The translations under genes and the position numbers were made by a program. A stretch of DNA of 41,397 nucleotides from Pseudomonas cyclaminis (lineage in GTDB: Bacteria; Pseudomonadota; Gammaproteobacteria; Pseudomonadales; Pseudomonadaceae): contig NZ_JADDUM010000101.1 of the NCBI RefSeq assembly GCF_015163715.1, forward strand, positions 1 to 41,397, written 5' to 3'. Shown here one piece after another: positions 24,715-33,917 of this stretch. The notes under the pieces are model-generated. The model was not told the origin of the DNA and did no database searches. It saw only the letters and a list, made by a program, of their open reading frames with translations. Within the stretch, counting starts at the first letter, position 1, and the number at the start of each line of letters is the position of its first letter.

Positions 24715-24987
24715 ATGAAGCCCCACCAGAAAACCTTCGACCGTATCCGTGAAGCCGTCCTGCCGGAGTTTCGCGAGCGGATTGCCGATTACCTGGTCGA
24801 CTATGAAACCGTGCTGCTGGACATCAATGCCGACGCCGACCAGGTCTGCGCCAGCGCCCAACAATTGCGCGGCTACCTGCGCGGCTTGAACACCACGCGG
24901 GTGCTGGGCATGGCGGATTGGGAAGACCTGGATCGGCGCGTGCAACAAATGACTGCCAACGCTACAGCGCAGGACGTGGCTGATTGA
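24715..24987 (+). CDS. Small protein of unknown function
   Basis: The 90-residue soluble protein begins MKPHQKTFDRIREAVLPEFRERIADYL and is predicted largely helical and acidic. It has one Cys and no signal peptide or known motif. The start is preceded by AAGGAG at ideal spacing, which makes the gene convincing despite its size. It overlaps the convergent GST gene by 26 bases at its 3' end. Function unknown. Confidence 0.75.
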   Translation: MKPHQKTFDRIREAVLPEFRERIADYLVDYETVLLDINADADQVCASAQQLRGYLRGLNTTRVLGMADWEDLDRRVQQMTANATAQDVAD

Positions 24988-25594
24988 CCCATTCCTGCAC
25001 CGACGGCCGTTGCCACTGGCGCTGGGCGTAAGCCACCAGTTCGGCCGGCACGCTGTCACCGTTGAGGATCAGGCGGTTGAGCATGATCGCCAGGTCCACA
25101 TCGGCAATCGACCACTCGCCGAACAGGTGCGTCGGATTACCCGCCAACAACGCCTGCGCCCCAGTGATCAACCGGCTGGCGGCCGCTTCGGCCACGGGTG
25201 ATAACGGTGGCATCTGCTGTCCGTAGAACACCACCAGCGTGGAGCGCTCCTGACGGATTGGCAGCAAATCACTGCGCAACCACGCCTGCACCTGACGCGC
25301 CCGCGCCCGCTGCTTGAAATCTGCCGGGTACACCGCTGTGTCAGGGTAGGCGTCTTCCAGGTACTCGGTGATCGCCGAAGATTCGGACAGCGCAAAGTCT
25401 CCCTCCACCAAGGTCGGCACACGCTGGGTCACAGACAACCGGGCAAAATCGGCGGTCTGGTTTTGCGCCGCATCCAGATCCAGGGTAACCAGATCGAAAT
25501 CCAGGCCCTTTTCCCGCAGGGTGACGAACACCGACATCGCGTAGGGGCTGGTGAACAGCGAATCAACGTACAGGCGCAACGGGCTCTGGCTCAT
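24962..25594 (-). CDS. yfcF: YfcF-type glutathione S-transferase
   Basis: The 210-residue protein matches the YfcF glutathione transferase pattern: an N-terminal thioredoxin fold with LYVDSLFTSPYAMSVFVTL (the SPY segment at the active site), VPTLVEGDFALSESSAITEYLEDAYP (GSH-binding cis-Pro and ESSA loop, about 60-85), and a helical C-terminal domain with RARARQVQAWLRSDL and FGEWSIADVDLAIMLNRL. YfcF is linked to peroxide protection in E. coli. The start at 25594 has AAGGAG upstream. The longer open frame is rejected. Its end overlaps the small convergent gene. Confidence 0.9.
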   Translation of the reverse strand: MSQSPLRLYVDSLFTSPYAMSVFVTLREKGLDFDLVTLDLDAAQNQTADFARLSVTQRVPTLVEGDFALSESSAITEYLEDAYPDTAVYPADFKQRARARQVQAWLRSDLLPIRQERSTLVVFYGQQMPPLSPVAEAAASRLITGAQALLAGNPTHLFGEWSIADVDLAIMLNRLILNGDSVPAELVAYAQRQWQRPSVQEWVNQPRPAL

Positions 25595-25769
25595 GGGCAA
25601 TCTCCTTGAATGAGCCTTCACGCTACGAGATGTGCGCGGATAAAGACAATGCAGGGTTTTTATGGGGGCATTCCTGGCGGGAATAGCACCGGCAATGGCA
25701 GTATTATGGCAATTAGCTACTTTGCCGATTCGCCTCACCCCGTGGGGATATTCAAGGAACGAACAACCC

Positions 25770-27209
25770 ATGAAACAAGCCGTTGTGGTTATCCACGGCA
25801 TCGGCGAACAGCGCCCGATGGACACCCTGCACAGTTTTGTGGACGCGATGATTCCCGCGGACACGCCTGGCGGCACGCCCTTTTACTGGAGCAAGCCGGA
25901 TCGACTGTCGCGCAATTTCGACCTGCGGGTGTTGAAGTCATCAGGCCGCACCAGCACGGATTTTTATGAATACTACTGGGCCCACAAGATGCAGGGCACC
26001 AAGTTCGGCCATCTGTTGAGCTGGCTGTGGGACAGCTTCAAGCGTCCGCGCCGTGACATTCCCGACGCCATCGTGCCGTTCTGGCGCACCACGCGCTGGA
26101 CGACCCTGGGTCTGCTGCTGCTGATCGCCACCGGCACCCTCGCCACGGCCTGGGGCCACTCCCCGCACGACAGCAACCCATTTGCTTTCATCCCATTACT
26201 GCTCGGCGCGCTCGGCCTGGGGCTGCGCTATTCGGCGTTGTCCTACCTGGGCGACGCGGCGCGCTACCTCAGCCCCAACCCGCAGAACGTGATGGTGCGC
26301 GAACAGATCCGCGCCGACGGTGTGGAGTTGCTGCGCGCCCTGCACAACAAGGGCGACTACGACCGCATCATCGTGGTCGGCCATAGCCTGGGCAGCGTGA
26401 TTGCCTACGACATCATTGGTTACCTGTGGCATGACTACCACGACCAACTGACCCAAGTGATCCCCAGCAACCAGGCACTGGTCGACCGTTACGCCCTTCA
26501 CCAGCCGCTGCAACCGGTGGTCAAGGAAGCGTTGTTCAAGGCCGGCACCGCCCTGGATGGCAGCCTTGGCAGCACTTTTGCGTTTCGCCATCAACAAGCC
26601 GAGGCGTTTATCGAGCAGCGGGGCCTGGGCAACCCATGGCGCATCACCGACCTGGTCACCGTTGGCAGCCCGATGGCCCATGCCAGCCTGTTGCTGGGTC
26701 GCAGCGTCAGTGATTTCAAGCAACGTATGCAGCGCCGTGAAGCCCCGGCCTGCCCGCCCACCGAAGACGACAAAGGCTACGGCTACAATGCCCGCCCGCC
26801 GCTGCTGCTCGGCGAGCGGCCGTTCACCCCGTATTACCTGCACCACGCGGCGGCGTTTGCGGTGACGCGTTGGACCAACCTCTACTTCCCTGCACCCTTG
26901 GGCCTGTTCGGCGACATCGTCGGCGGCCCGGTCAAGCCGGTGATGGGCAACGGTGTGCTGGATCTGCCGGTGAGCGTCGGCAAATGGAAAGGCTGGCTCG
27001 CCCGTTCCTGGTTCAGCCATACCCAGTACTGGACCGAACGCAACGGCGCCCAGGGCTATCTCGCGACGCTGGCCAGCAATGACAACGCGATCAAAAACGG
27101 CCCGCGCCCGTCCGCCACCGAAGCCTTGCGCTGGGCCGTTGACCTTAATGGCCTGCGGCGTTTCCGACCGGTAAGCGCACGGCCTACCCTGGCCGAAGCG
27201 GACGCTTAA
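25770..27209 (+). CDS. Alpha/beta hydrolase with membrane segments (lipase-like)
   Basis: The 479-residue protein begins with a hydrolase strand (QAVVVIHGIGEQR, oxyanion region) and has two hydrophobic segments (LGLLLLIATGTLATAW and FIPLLLGALGLGLRY, about 110-160). The nucleophile elbow is VVGHSLGSVIAYD, with Ser near residue 207. The rest has a long region with VTVGSPMAHASLLLG that is typical of membrane-associated esterases/lipases. Catalytic Asp and His cannot be fixed with certainty. ATG 25770 has AAGGAA upstream. The substrate is unknown; a lipid or ester at the inner membrane is likely. Confidence 0.82.
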   Translation: MKQAVVVIHGIGEQRPMDTLHSFVDAMIPADTPGGTPFYWSKPDRLSRNFDLRVLKSSGRTSTDFYEYYWAHKMQGTKFGHLLSWLWDSFKRPRRDIPDAIVPFWRTTRWTTLGLLLLIATGTLATAWGHSPHDSNPFAFIPLLLGALGLGLRYSALSYLGDAARYLSPNPQNVMVREQIRADGVELLRALHNKGDYDRIIVVGHSLGSVIAYDIIGYLWHDYHDQLTQVIPSNQALVDRYALHQPLQPVVKEALFKAGTALDGSLGSTFAFRHQQAEAFIEQRGLGNPWRITDLVTVGSPMAHASLLLGRSVSDFKQRMQRREAPACPPTEDDKGYGYNARPPLLLGERPFTPYYLHHAAAFAVTRWTNLYFPAPLGLFGDIVGGPVKPVMGNGVLDLPVSVGKWKGWLARSWFSHTQYWTERNGAQGYLATLASNDNAIKNGPRPSATEALRWAVDLNGLRRFRPVSARPTLAEADA

Positions 27210-27742
27210 CCGGCAAACCCACCGGCCGTGAGGAATTCGCGCTCCGCGTCCGTCGTCGTCCTGGCCAACACCTCGTTGCGATGGGGGAAGCGCCCGAAGC
27301 GTTGGATAATCTCGGCGTGTTCCTTGGCCCAGTGGTAAGTGCTCTGATCCAAGTGCTGGTTCAGGTCGAGGGAACGCTGTTGATCGGCGGGCGCCTCCGA
27401 GTGTTCGAAGGGCAGGTAACAGAAGGCGCGCAACGCAGGCTCGATCAGTTGATCCAGGCCCGCCTCTACCATGCGATGGGCGTAATGACGCGCCAGCGGA
27501 TCGGTGGCAAACATATGCGCCGTGCCGCGAAAGGCATTGCGCGGGTATTGGTCCAGCAGGATCAGCAGGGCCAATGCGCCTTCGTCTGAGTCCAGCCAGT
27601 GTTCCAGCTCGCGCCGGGCGGCTTGCAGGTGGGTGGTGAAGAAGGTGTCGCGAAACAGTGCGTCGAAGGCGTCGTCCTTGGCGAACCAGCGTTTGGGGCC
27701 GGCGTGTTGCCAGAAGTCGATGACGGATTGTGGGGTGATCAT
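27206..27742 (-). CDS. DUF924 family protein
   Basis: The 178-residue protein shows DUF924 features: an opening SVIDFWQHAGPKRWFAKDDAFD, the RELEHWLDSDEGALALLILLDQYPRNAFRGTA core (about 45-75) and LPFEHSEAPADQQRSLDL. The family forms all-helical proteins of unknown function, some close to tetratricopeptide folds. ATG 27742 was chosen because the family starts just before the FW motif; the open frame to 27805 is longer but without support. It is divergent from the DUF1624 gene, and its stop overlaps the hydrolase stop by four bases. Confidence 0.85.
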   Translation of the reverse strand: MITPQSVIDFWQHAGPKRWFAKDDAFDALFRDTFFTTHLQAARRELEHWLDSDEGALALLILLDQYPRNAFRGTAHMFATDPLARHYAHRMVEAGLDQLIEPALRAFCYLPFEHSEAPADQQRSLDLNQHLDQSTYHWAKEHAEIIQRFGRFPHRNEVLARTTTDAEREFLTAGGFAG

Positions 27743-27826
27743 GGCGAGGGGCTCCGATAGCGCTTTCAATGACGGTATCAGAACTGTTAGCCGATCAGAG
27801 AGCAATTGAGGGCAATGGGCACGTTA

Positions 27827-27843
27827 ATGTTATAGAATAACAT
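27827..27843. promoter_or_regulatory. Zur box-like palindrome before DUF1624 gene
   Basis: ATGTTATAGAATAACAT is a perfect inverted repeat with 7-base arms and a 3-base centre. It matches the core of the gammaproteobacterial Zur consensus (GTTATANTATAAC-like). It lies 32 bases before the DUF1624 start and in the divergent region with DUF924, so a zinc-responsive repressor could control one or both. Identified by eye. Confidence 0.6.
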
Positions 27844-27874
27844 CCAATTTCCACCCTGCCCTGCGATCCCGCCC

Positions 27875-29029
27875 ATGACTGATGCTGCTCCCCTACGTCA
27901 ACGCCTGCTCTCCATCGACGCCCTGCGCGGCTTGGTGATCCTGTTCATGCTGCTCGACCACGTGCGGGAAACCTTCCTGCTGCACCGCCAGGTCGGCGAC
28001 CCGATGAGCATCGACAGCACCGAGCCCGCGCTGTTTATCAGCCGCACCCTCGCCCACCTGTGTGCCCCCGTGTTTGTGTTGCTCACCGGGCTGTCCGCGT
28101 TTTTGTACGGCCAGAAATACCAGGGCTGCCGCGACGTGTCGGCGTTCCTGTTCAAGCGCGGGTTGTTCCTGGTGGTGCTGGAGTTCACCCTGGTCAACTT
28201 CGCCTGGACCTTTCAACTGCCGCCCAGCGTGATCTACATGCAAGTGATCTGGGCGATAGGCCTCAGCATGATCGCCCTCGCCGCCTTGGTGTGGTTGCCG
28301 CGACCGCTGCTGATCGCGCTCGCGCTGGTGATCATCGGCGGGCATAACCTGCTCGATGGCGTGCACTTCGCTCCTGGTTCCGCGCTGCAAGACTTGTGGG
28401 CCATCCTGCATGAACGCAGCTGGATCGAGGCGTCCGCAGACCTGCGCCTGCGCACCACGTATCCGGTACTGCCGTGGATCGGCGTGATTGCCCTGGGCTA
28501 CGGCATCGGTCCGTGGTTTGCCAATGCCACCTTGCCTGCGGTGCGCCAGCGCTATCTGTTGCTGGCCGGAGTGGGATCGTTGGTGGGGTTTGTAGTGCTG
28601 CGTGCAATCAATGGCTATGGCGAGAAGCCTTGGCAGGCCTATGAAAATGGCGTGCAGACGTTGATGAGCTTTTTCAACGTGACCAAGTACCCGCCTTCGT
28701 TGTTGTTCCTGGCGTTGACGCTGGGGATTGGGCTGTTGCTGCTGTGGGCGTTTGAACGCGCGGGGCACAAGCGTTGGATCGGGGTATTGGCCGTGTTTGG
28801 TGCCGCGCCGATGTTCTTTTACCTGTTGCACCTGTATGTGTTGAAAGTGCTGTATGTGGCGTGTGTGGCGCTGTTCGGGCTTAACCAGGGCAACTACTTC
28901 GGGTTCGACAGCATCGGCGCCGTCTGGATGGCGGCGCTGTTGCTGCCGCTGGCGTTGTACTTGCCGGTGCGTTGGTTTGCCGGATTGAAGGCGCGTCGAC
29001 GGGACCTGGCGTGGCTCAAATATCTCTGA
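27875..29029 (+). CDS. DUF1624 multi-pass membrane protein (NAGAT-like)
   Basis: The 384-residue inner-membrane protein begins SIDALRGLVILFMLLDHVRE, the signature of the DUF1624/heparan-alpha-glucosaminide acetyltransferase-like family, where the conserved RG and His lie at the first helix. About ten hydrophobic segments follow (for example FVLLTGLSAFLYG, MIALAALVWLPRP, LLIALALVIIGGH, FFYLLHLYVLKVLYV). The role in bacteria is unknown; the fold is an acyltransferase-type membrane protein. The gene is preceded by a Zur-like palindrome. It converges on metE with a REP hairpin between them. Confidence 0.88.
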   Translation: MTDAAPLRQRLLSIDALRGLVILFMLLDHVRETFLLHRQVGDPMSIDSTEPALFISRTLAHLCAPVFVLLTGLSAFLYGQKYQGCRDVSAFLFKRGLFLVVLEFTLVNFAWTFQLPPSVIYMQVIWAIGLSMIALAALVWLPRPLLIALALVIIGGHNLLDGVHFAPGSALQDLWAILHERSWIEASADLRLRTTYPVLPWIGVIALGYGIGPWFANATLPAVRQRYLLLAGVGSLVGFVVLRAINGYGEKPWQAYENGVQTLMSFFNVTKYPPSLLFLALTLGIGLLLLWAFERAGHKRWIGVLAVFGAAPMFFYLLHLYVLKVLYVACVALFGLNQGNYFGFDSIGAVWMAALLLPLALYLPVRWFAGLKARRRDLAWLKYL

Positions 29030-29044
29030 GCTGACTTAGATTCA

Positions 29045-29073
29045 ATTGTGGGAGGGGGCAAGCCCCCCCACAC
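29045..29073. repeat. REP-type palindrome between convergent genes
   Basis: TGTGGGAGGGGGC pairs with GCCCCCCCCACA around an AAG loop and is followed by CCTTTT. The element is a single REP-like hairpin of the GTGGGAGGGGGC kind. Placed between two stops facing each other, it may end transcription in both directions. Confidence 0.75.
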
Positions 29074-29085
29074 CTTTTGATCGTG

Positions 29086-31374
29086 CTAAGCCAATTCAGC
29101 TCGAAGCTGGCGAGCCGCAGTAACCATATGAATCAATGCCGCTTCAGTCTCCGGCCAGCCCCGCGTCTTCAACCCGCAATCCGGGTTCACCCACAACCGC
29201 TCGGCCGGAATCCGCTTGGCCGCCTTGCGCAGCAGGTTGGCCATTTCCGACGCATCCGGCACCCGTGGCGAGTGAATATCGTAGACACCCGGACCGATGT
29301 CATTCGGGTACGCGAAGGCTTCAAACGCGTCCAGCAACTCCATGTCCGAGCGTGAAGTTTCAATGGTGATCACATCGGCATCCATCGCCGCGATGGACTC
29401 GATTACATCATTGAATTCGCTGTAGCACATGTGCGTATGGATCTGGGTGTCGTCCCGTACGCCGGAGGCGCACAGGCGGAACACTTCGGTGGCCCAGTCC
29501 AGGTAGGGCTGCCACTGCGCCTGGCGCAATGGCAGGCCTTCGCGGAAGGCGGCCTCGTCGATCTGCACGATCTTGATGCCGGCCGCTTCCAGGTCCACCA
29601 CTTCATCACGAATGGCCAGGGCCAATTGGCGGGCCTGCACTTCGCGGCTCACGTCTTCGCGGGGGAACGACCACATCAGCATGGTCACCGGGCCGGTCAG
29701 CATGCCTTTCATGACCTTGTGGGTCAGGCCTTGGGCATAGCGGATCCACTCCACCGTCATGGCCTTCGGGCGGCTCAGGTCGCCGAAGATCACCGCCGGT
29801 TTCACGCAGCGCGAACCATAGCTCTGCACCCAGCCGAAGCGCGTGAACACGTAGCCGTCCAATTGCTCGGCGAAGTACTCGACCATGTCGTTACGCTCGG
29901 CTTCGCCATGCACCAGCACATCCAGGCCGAGGTTTTCCTGCACTTCGACGGCGTGCTTGATCTCGCTGTGCATCGCTTCGACGTATTCGGCTTCGCTCAA
30001 CTTGCCGGCCTTGTACGACTGGCGCGCCAGGCGGATCGAGGCGGTTTGCGGGAACGAACCGATGGTGGTGGTCGGGAACAGCGGCAGGTTGAGGCCTGCA
30101 CGCTGCTGCTCGATGCGCTGGGCAAACAGCGAGTGGCGCTGGCTGTCCTTGGCGGTAATGGCGGCAACGCGCGCCTGGACCGCCGGTTTGTGGATACGCG
30201 GCGACGCGGCACGGGCGGCCTGCACGGCGCGGCTGTGCGTCAGGGCAGCGAGCACATTGGGCGCTTCAGGCTGGTTAACTGCCTGGGCCAGCACCGCCAC
30301 CTCGGCGCACTTCTGCACGGCGAAGGCCAGCCAGCTTTTCAATTCGGCATCGAGCTTGTCTTCACGGCCCAGGTCCACCGGGCTGTGCAGCAATGAGCAG
30401 GACGGCGCCACCCACAGGCGATCACCGAGTTTTTCATGGGCATGCTGCAAGGTTGCCAGGGCGTTTTCCAGGTCGCAGCGCCAGACGTTGCGGCCGTTGA
30501 CCACACCCAGGGACAGCACCTTGTACGCCGGCAGGCGATCGAGGATGGTCGGGTACTGTTCCGGTGCGCGCACCAGGTCGATGTGCAGGCCGTCGACCGG
30601 CAGGTTGGCGGCCAGGCCCAGGTTCTCCTCCAACCCGCCAAAGTAAGTGGCGACCAGCTTTTTCAGCGGGTCACGCTGGATCAGGTTGTAGGCGCGTTCA
30701 AACGCGTTCTTCCATTCCTGCGGCAGGTCGAGCACCAGGATCGGTTCGTCGATCTGCACCCATTCCACACCCAGTTCCGCCAGACGCTGGAAGATCTGGC
30801 CATACAACGGCAGCAGGCGGTCCAGCAGGTCGAGTTTGTCGAAGTCACCGCCCTTGGCCTTGCCCAGCCACAGGTAGGTGAGTGGACCGATCACGACAGG
30901 CTTGACGTTGTGGCCCAGCTCGCGGGCTTCCTGGACTTCTTCGAACAGTTGGTCCCAGCCCAGGTGGAACTGCTGGTCGACGCTGAATTCCGGCACCAGG
31001 TAGTGGTAGTTGGTATCGAACCACTTGGTCATTTCCTGGGCGTGGGCACCGCCGCAGCAACTGTCGCTGACACCACGCGCCATGCCGAACAGGGTGTGCA
31101 GCGTGGCCTTGCCATCCGCCGGGCGAAAGCGCTCGGGAATCACGCCGAACATCAGCGAATGGGTCAGCACCTGGTCGTACCAGGCGAAATCCCCGGCAGG
31201 CAGCAACTCGATACCGGCCTGTTTTTGCAAATCCCAGTGGGTTTTGCGCAAGTCACGGCCAACGGCGCGCAGGCCGGCTTCGTCAAGCTCACCCTTCCAG
31301 AACGCTTCCTGCGCTTTTTTCAGTTCACGATCGCGTCCAATGCGCGGAAATCCAAGGGAATGAGCGACTGCCAT
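29086..31374 (-). CDS. metE: Cobalamin-independent methionine synthase
   Basis: The 762-residue enzyme transfers the methyl group of 5-methyltetrahydropteroyl-triglutamate to homocysteine, the last step of methionine synthesis without vitamin B12. The N-terminal half carries [15 protein letters not shown] and [12 protein letters not shown]; the C-terminal half carries [10 protein letters not shown] and the zinc-site residues in [10 protein letters not shown] and [11 protein letters not shown] (His, Cys, Cys). Length is normal. ATG 31374 opens [11 protein letters not shown], as expected. No metR gene is adjacent; the upstream region of 223 bases carries a TTGAA/TTCAA palindrome and a second imperfect inverted repeat. 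Confidence 0.96.
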   Translation of the reverse strand: MAVAHSLGFPRIGRDRELKKAQEAFWKGELDEAGLRAVGRDLRKTHWDLQKQAGIELLPAGDFAWYDQVLTHSLMFGVIPERFRPADGKATLHTLFGMARGVSDSCCGGAHAQEMTKWFDTNYHYLVPEFSVDQQFHLGWDQLFEEVQEARELGHNVKPVVIGPLTYLWLGKAKGGDFDKLDLLDRLLPLYGQIFQRLAELGVEWVQIDEPILVLDLPQEWKNAFERAYNLIQRDPLKKLVATYFGGLEENLGLAANLPVDGLHIDLVRAPEQYPTILDRLPAYKVLSLGVVNGRNVWRCDLENALATLQHAHEKLGDRLWVAPSCSLLHSPVDLGREDKLDAELKSWLAFAVQKCAEVAVLAQAVNQPEAPNVLAALTHSRAVQAARAASPRIHKPAVQARVAAITAKDSQRHSLFAQRIEQQRAGLNLPLFPTTTIGSFPQTASIRLARQSYKAGKLSEAEYVEAMHSEIKHAVEVQENLGLDVLVHGEAERNDMVEYFAEQLDGYVFTRFGWVQSYGSRCVKPAVIFGDLSRPKAMTVEWIRYAQGLTHKVMKGMLTGPVTMLMWSFPREDVSREVQARQLALAIRDEVVDLEAAGIKIVQIDEAAFREGLPLRQAQWQPYLDWATEVFRLCASGVRDDTQIHTHMCYSEFNDVIESIAAMDADVITIETSRSDMELLDAFEAFAYPNDIGPGVYDIHSPRVPDASEMANLLRKAAKRIPAERLWVNPDCGLKTRGWPETEAALIHMVTAARQLRAELA

Positions 31375-31476
31375 GACTTACAACTCCAATGTCGATAGAT
31401 ATGGCAGCTATTGTCGACATCCTTTCATCGTGAGACAAACTCATTTAATTCCAGACCATCACAAGATTTTCTCATG

Positions 31477-31490
31477 TTGAAGATATTCAA
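31477..31490. promoter_or_regulatory. Candidate MetR-type operator before metE
   Basis: TTGAAGATATTCAA is a palindrome with 5-base arms, 103 bases before the metE start. It resembles the MetR site TGAAnnnnnTTCA but has four rather than five central bases, so the match is imperfect. A second imperfect inverted repeat (ATGTCGATAG ... TCGACAT) covers about 31390-31422 in the leader. Confidence 0.4.
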
Positions 31491-31544
31491 AAGATCCACC
31501 CATCGCGGGTCTAGCCGCCCTACTCGGGCACAGACTTAGCCCCG

Positions 31545-31578
31545 CCCTATAGGAGCGAGCACGCTCGCGCCTATAGGG
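31545..31578. repeat. Near-perfect 34-base palindrome (REP-like) between metE and porin
   Basis: CCCTATAGG and CCTATAGGG bracket GCGAGC-AC-GCTCGC, so the arms pair throughout apart from single central mismatches. This is the TAGGAGCGAGC repeat common in fluorescent pseudomonads. Downstream of the OprD stop, it could serve as its transcript-end hairpin. Confidence 0.75.
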
Positions 31579-31597
31579 ATGAACGTCCTTGGCGGTA

Positions 31598-32917
31598 CTA
31601 CATCAACGGAATCGAATAACTCACAAACAGCCGATTCTGGTCCTGATCCCGCGCCACTTCACTGCGTGACACGCCGTTACGCCAGCCGAACCCGACGTTC
31701 TTGAATGTGCCGCTCTGCACCACATAATCCAACGAGATGTCCCGCTCCCACTCGCTGGCGTCGTTGCCGCTGGTGGTGAGGATGTGCTCGCCCTTGAGGT
31801 ACATCACCGAGGCCTTCAGGCCGGGTACACCCAGCGACGCGAAGTCGTAGGCGTACTGGGCAAAGGCGGTGCGTTCGCCGGCCTGGATGAAGGTCTGCAC
31901 GGTACGGTCGGTGTAAAGGTACAGGCTGGCACCGCCCTCGCCTTTGTTCACCAGGCCGCCCTGGTTGAGTTGGGCGAAGTTGCTGTCGTCCGAGACTTGC
32001 TGGTAGCCGGCGGTGATCGCGTGCGGGCCCAGGGAGTAGATGAACGCGGCGCTCCAGGTGTTGTTGTCGATTTCACCGTTGCCGTTCTTGGTATAGCCGC
32101 CCAGTTTGTAGCCCTCGGCACGGCCGGCCACGCTACTGTTTTTGCCGTCGGAACCGGTCTTGAAGTAGCGCAGGTCGGTTTTCAATGAGCCGTATTCGCC
32201 CAGCGGCAGTACGTGGATCAACCCGGCGAAATGTTGTTGGTAATAGTCTTCGAGGTTGGCGTAGTAGTACTGGACCATCAGGTCCTTGGTCAGTTGATAG
32301 TCCGCACCGGCGTAGGTGAATTTATTGCTTTCCTGGGTACCGCCCGCCGCTGCCAGGCCACTGCGGTCGCTGGAGCCGCGACCGGTGGTGTGCTCAAGCT
32401 GGCCGCCGACCAGGGTCAGGTTGTCGATGTCCTTGCTGGTGACTTGCCCGCCTTCGAACGACTGCGGCAACAGACGGCCGTCGTTGCTCACCAGGATCGG
32501 CAGGTTCGGGCGCAGGTAGCCGTAGCGCGCTTCGGTCTTGGCAAACCGCGCCTTGGCGGTGGCGCCGCCACGGGCCCAGTTATCCGTGGCCTTGCCGTCT
32601 TCGGTGGGGATCATCGAGCTGCCGACATGGCGCGCGGCGCTGCTGTCAAGGGTCACGCCGAGCATGCCGATGGCGTCCAGGCCAAAGCCGACGGTGCCGT
32701 CGGTGAAGCCCGACTGGTAGTTGAGGATAAAGGCCTGGCCCCACTCTTCGGTCTTCGACGGTGCCGCCGTGCCGTCGCGGTTGTCGTTATTGAAGTAAAA
32801 GTTACGCATGCTCAAGTTGGCTTTGCTGTCGCTCAAAAAGTCAGCAGACGCCAAGGGGCTCAGGGCAATGCCCAGGCCGCCGGTCAATACACTTAATACA
32901 TTCAACGTGGCTTTCAT
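31598..32917 (-). CDS. OprD family outer-membrane porin
   Basis: The 439-residue exported protein has a signal peptide (LNVLSVLTGGLGIALSPLASA) and an 18-strand OprD barrel: LSDSKANLSMRNFYFNNDNRDG opens it, GWGQAFILNYQSGFTDGTVGFGLDAIGMLG follows, and it closes with FVSYSIPLM. OprD porins take up amino acids, carboxylic or aromatic acids; the substrate cannot be read here. ATG 32917 was chosen over the in-frame codon at 32986 because it starts directly at the signal peptide. The gene is separated from the phosphodiesterase by 148 bases. Length is normal for the family. Confidence 0.93.
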   Translation of the reverse strand: MKATLNVLSVLTGGLGIALSPLASADFLSDSKANLSMRNFYFNNDNRDGTAAPSKTEEWGQAFILNYQSGFTDGTVGFGLDAIGMLGVTLDSSAARHVGSSMIPTEDGKATDNWARGGATAKARFAKTEARYGYLRPNLPILVSNDGRLLPQSFEGGQVTSKDIDNLTLVGGQLEHTTGRGSSDRSGLAAAGGTQESNKFTYAGADYQLTKDLMVQYYYANLEDYYQQHFAGLIHVLPLGEYGSLKTDLRYFKTGSDGKNSSVAGRAEGYKLGGYTKNGNGEIDNNTWSAAFIYSLGPHAITAGYQQVSDDSNFAQLNQGGLVNKGEGGASLYLYTDRTVQTFIQAGERTAFAQYAYDFASLGVPGLKASVMYLKGEHILTTSGNDASEWERDISLDYVVQSGTFKNVGFGWRNGVSRSEVARDQDQNRLFVSYSIPLM

Positions 32918-33065
32918 CAGGACGAACTCCGGCGCGGAATCCAAGTTCCGAGCGCAAAAAATGGGCAGCAGGATGCCGTCGGCCAAACGTGAGTTTGACC
33001 GGGGCGTCAGTGGTTTTTCAGTTGCTTAGTTACATAGTTGAGTGAAGTGAAACCTCCGTAAAACC

Positions 33066-33917
33066 TCAGTCAATCAATCCATGAGCGTCATAAAACGGAT
33101 ACGGCCCCGGGTAATCCCCGAACACGCCGTTGTGGCTGATCAAGCCGTGTTGCGCATCCCAGCGATGCAACAGATAACCCGCCGGCTCCAGGTTGAAATG
33201 CGCGGGCGCGGCGTCTTGCAGGTCCAGCACAATCTGATGGGAGGTGCCGGGGCACACACAACTCAAGCTGCCGCCAAAGCGTCGCTGCATCGGCCGGTGC
33301 AGGTGCCCGCACAGCAGGCGTTCCACTTGCGGGTGGCGAGACACAACGTTTTCCAGTGCGGCGGCGTTGATAAAAGGTTCGCGGTCCATATGGCCGATGC
33401 CGCTGATAAACGGCGGATGGTGCAGGATCAGCAACGTCGGCGCATCCGGGCGTCGCGTCAGTTGCTCGTCCAACCATTGCAATTGGCTGTCCAGCAACTG
33501 CCCGCCATGGCCGCCGGGGATGGTCGAGTCGAGGCCGATCAAACGCAGCGGATGCTCGTCCACCACCCAGTCCAACGGCCCCTCCGCCGACGATGGCAAA
33601 TAGGCGTGATCACGGAATGCCTCGAGCAACGGAGCGCGTGTGTCGTGGTTGCCGGGCACCAGGTAGCACGGCATGTGCAAGCGCGCGATTTCGGGGTGCA
33701 GTACGGCGTATTCATCGGCGCGGCCGAAGTCCACCAGGTCACCGCTGATCACCACGATATCGGGCCGTGGTTGGCTGGCGTTCAGATGGTCAACGGCACG
33801 GCGCAGCGCCCCCAAGGTATCGACCACCCCATACGTCAGGCGCTGGCCGGCTTTAAGGTGCAGGTCGCTGATTTGCGCAACAAGAAACGGACGATTCACA
33901 AGCAAACTCTCACGCAT
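33066..33917 (-). CDS. GpdQ/CpdA-like metallophosphodiesterase
   Basis: The 283-residue protein is a calcineurin-like phosphoesterase. The metal ligands are all seen: ISDLH (Asp18, His20), SGDLVD (Asp60), PGNHD (Asn90, His91), LHHPP near 167 and GHLHRP near 208. Length and the TYGVVDTLGALRRAV segment are similar to GpdQ, the Enterobacter glycerophosphodiesterase, as well as to cAMP phosphodiesterase CpdA. It starts inside the last codons of the ABC ATPase gene (8-base overlap), so it is the last gene of the transport operon. I infer hydrolysis of an imported phosphodiester; cAMP hydrolysis is the alternative. Confidence 0.88.
   Translation of the reverse strand: MRESLLVNRPFLVAQISDLHLKAGQRLTYGVVDTLGALRRAVDHLNASQPRPDIVVISGDLVDFGRADEYAVLHPEIARLHMPCYLVPGNHDTRAPLLEAFRDHAYLPSSAEGPLDWVVDEHPLRLIGLDSTIPGGHGGQLLDSQLQWLDEQLTRRPDAPTLLILHHPPFISGIGHMDREPFINAAALENVVSRHPQVERLLCGHLHRPMQRRFGGSLSCVCPGTSHQIVLDLQDAAPAHFNLEPAGYLLHRWDAQHGLISHNGVFGDYPGPYPFYDAHGLID

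Noticed and set aside
31375..31597. Cobalamin riboswitch before metE
   Set aside because: No B12-box-like sequence or long conserved leader was found; only short palindromes are present.
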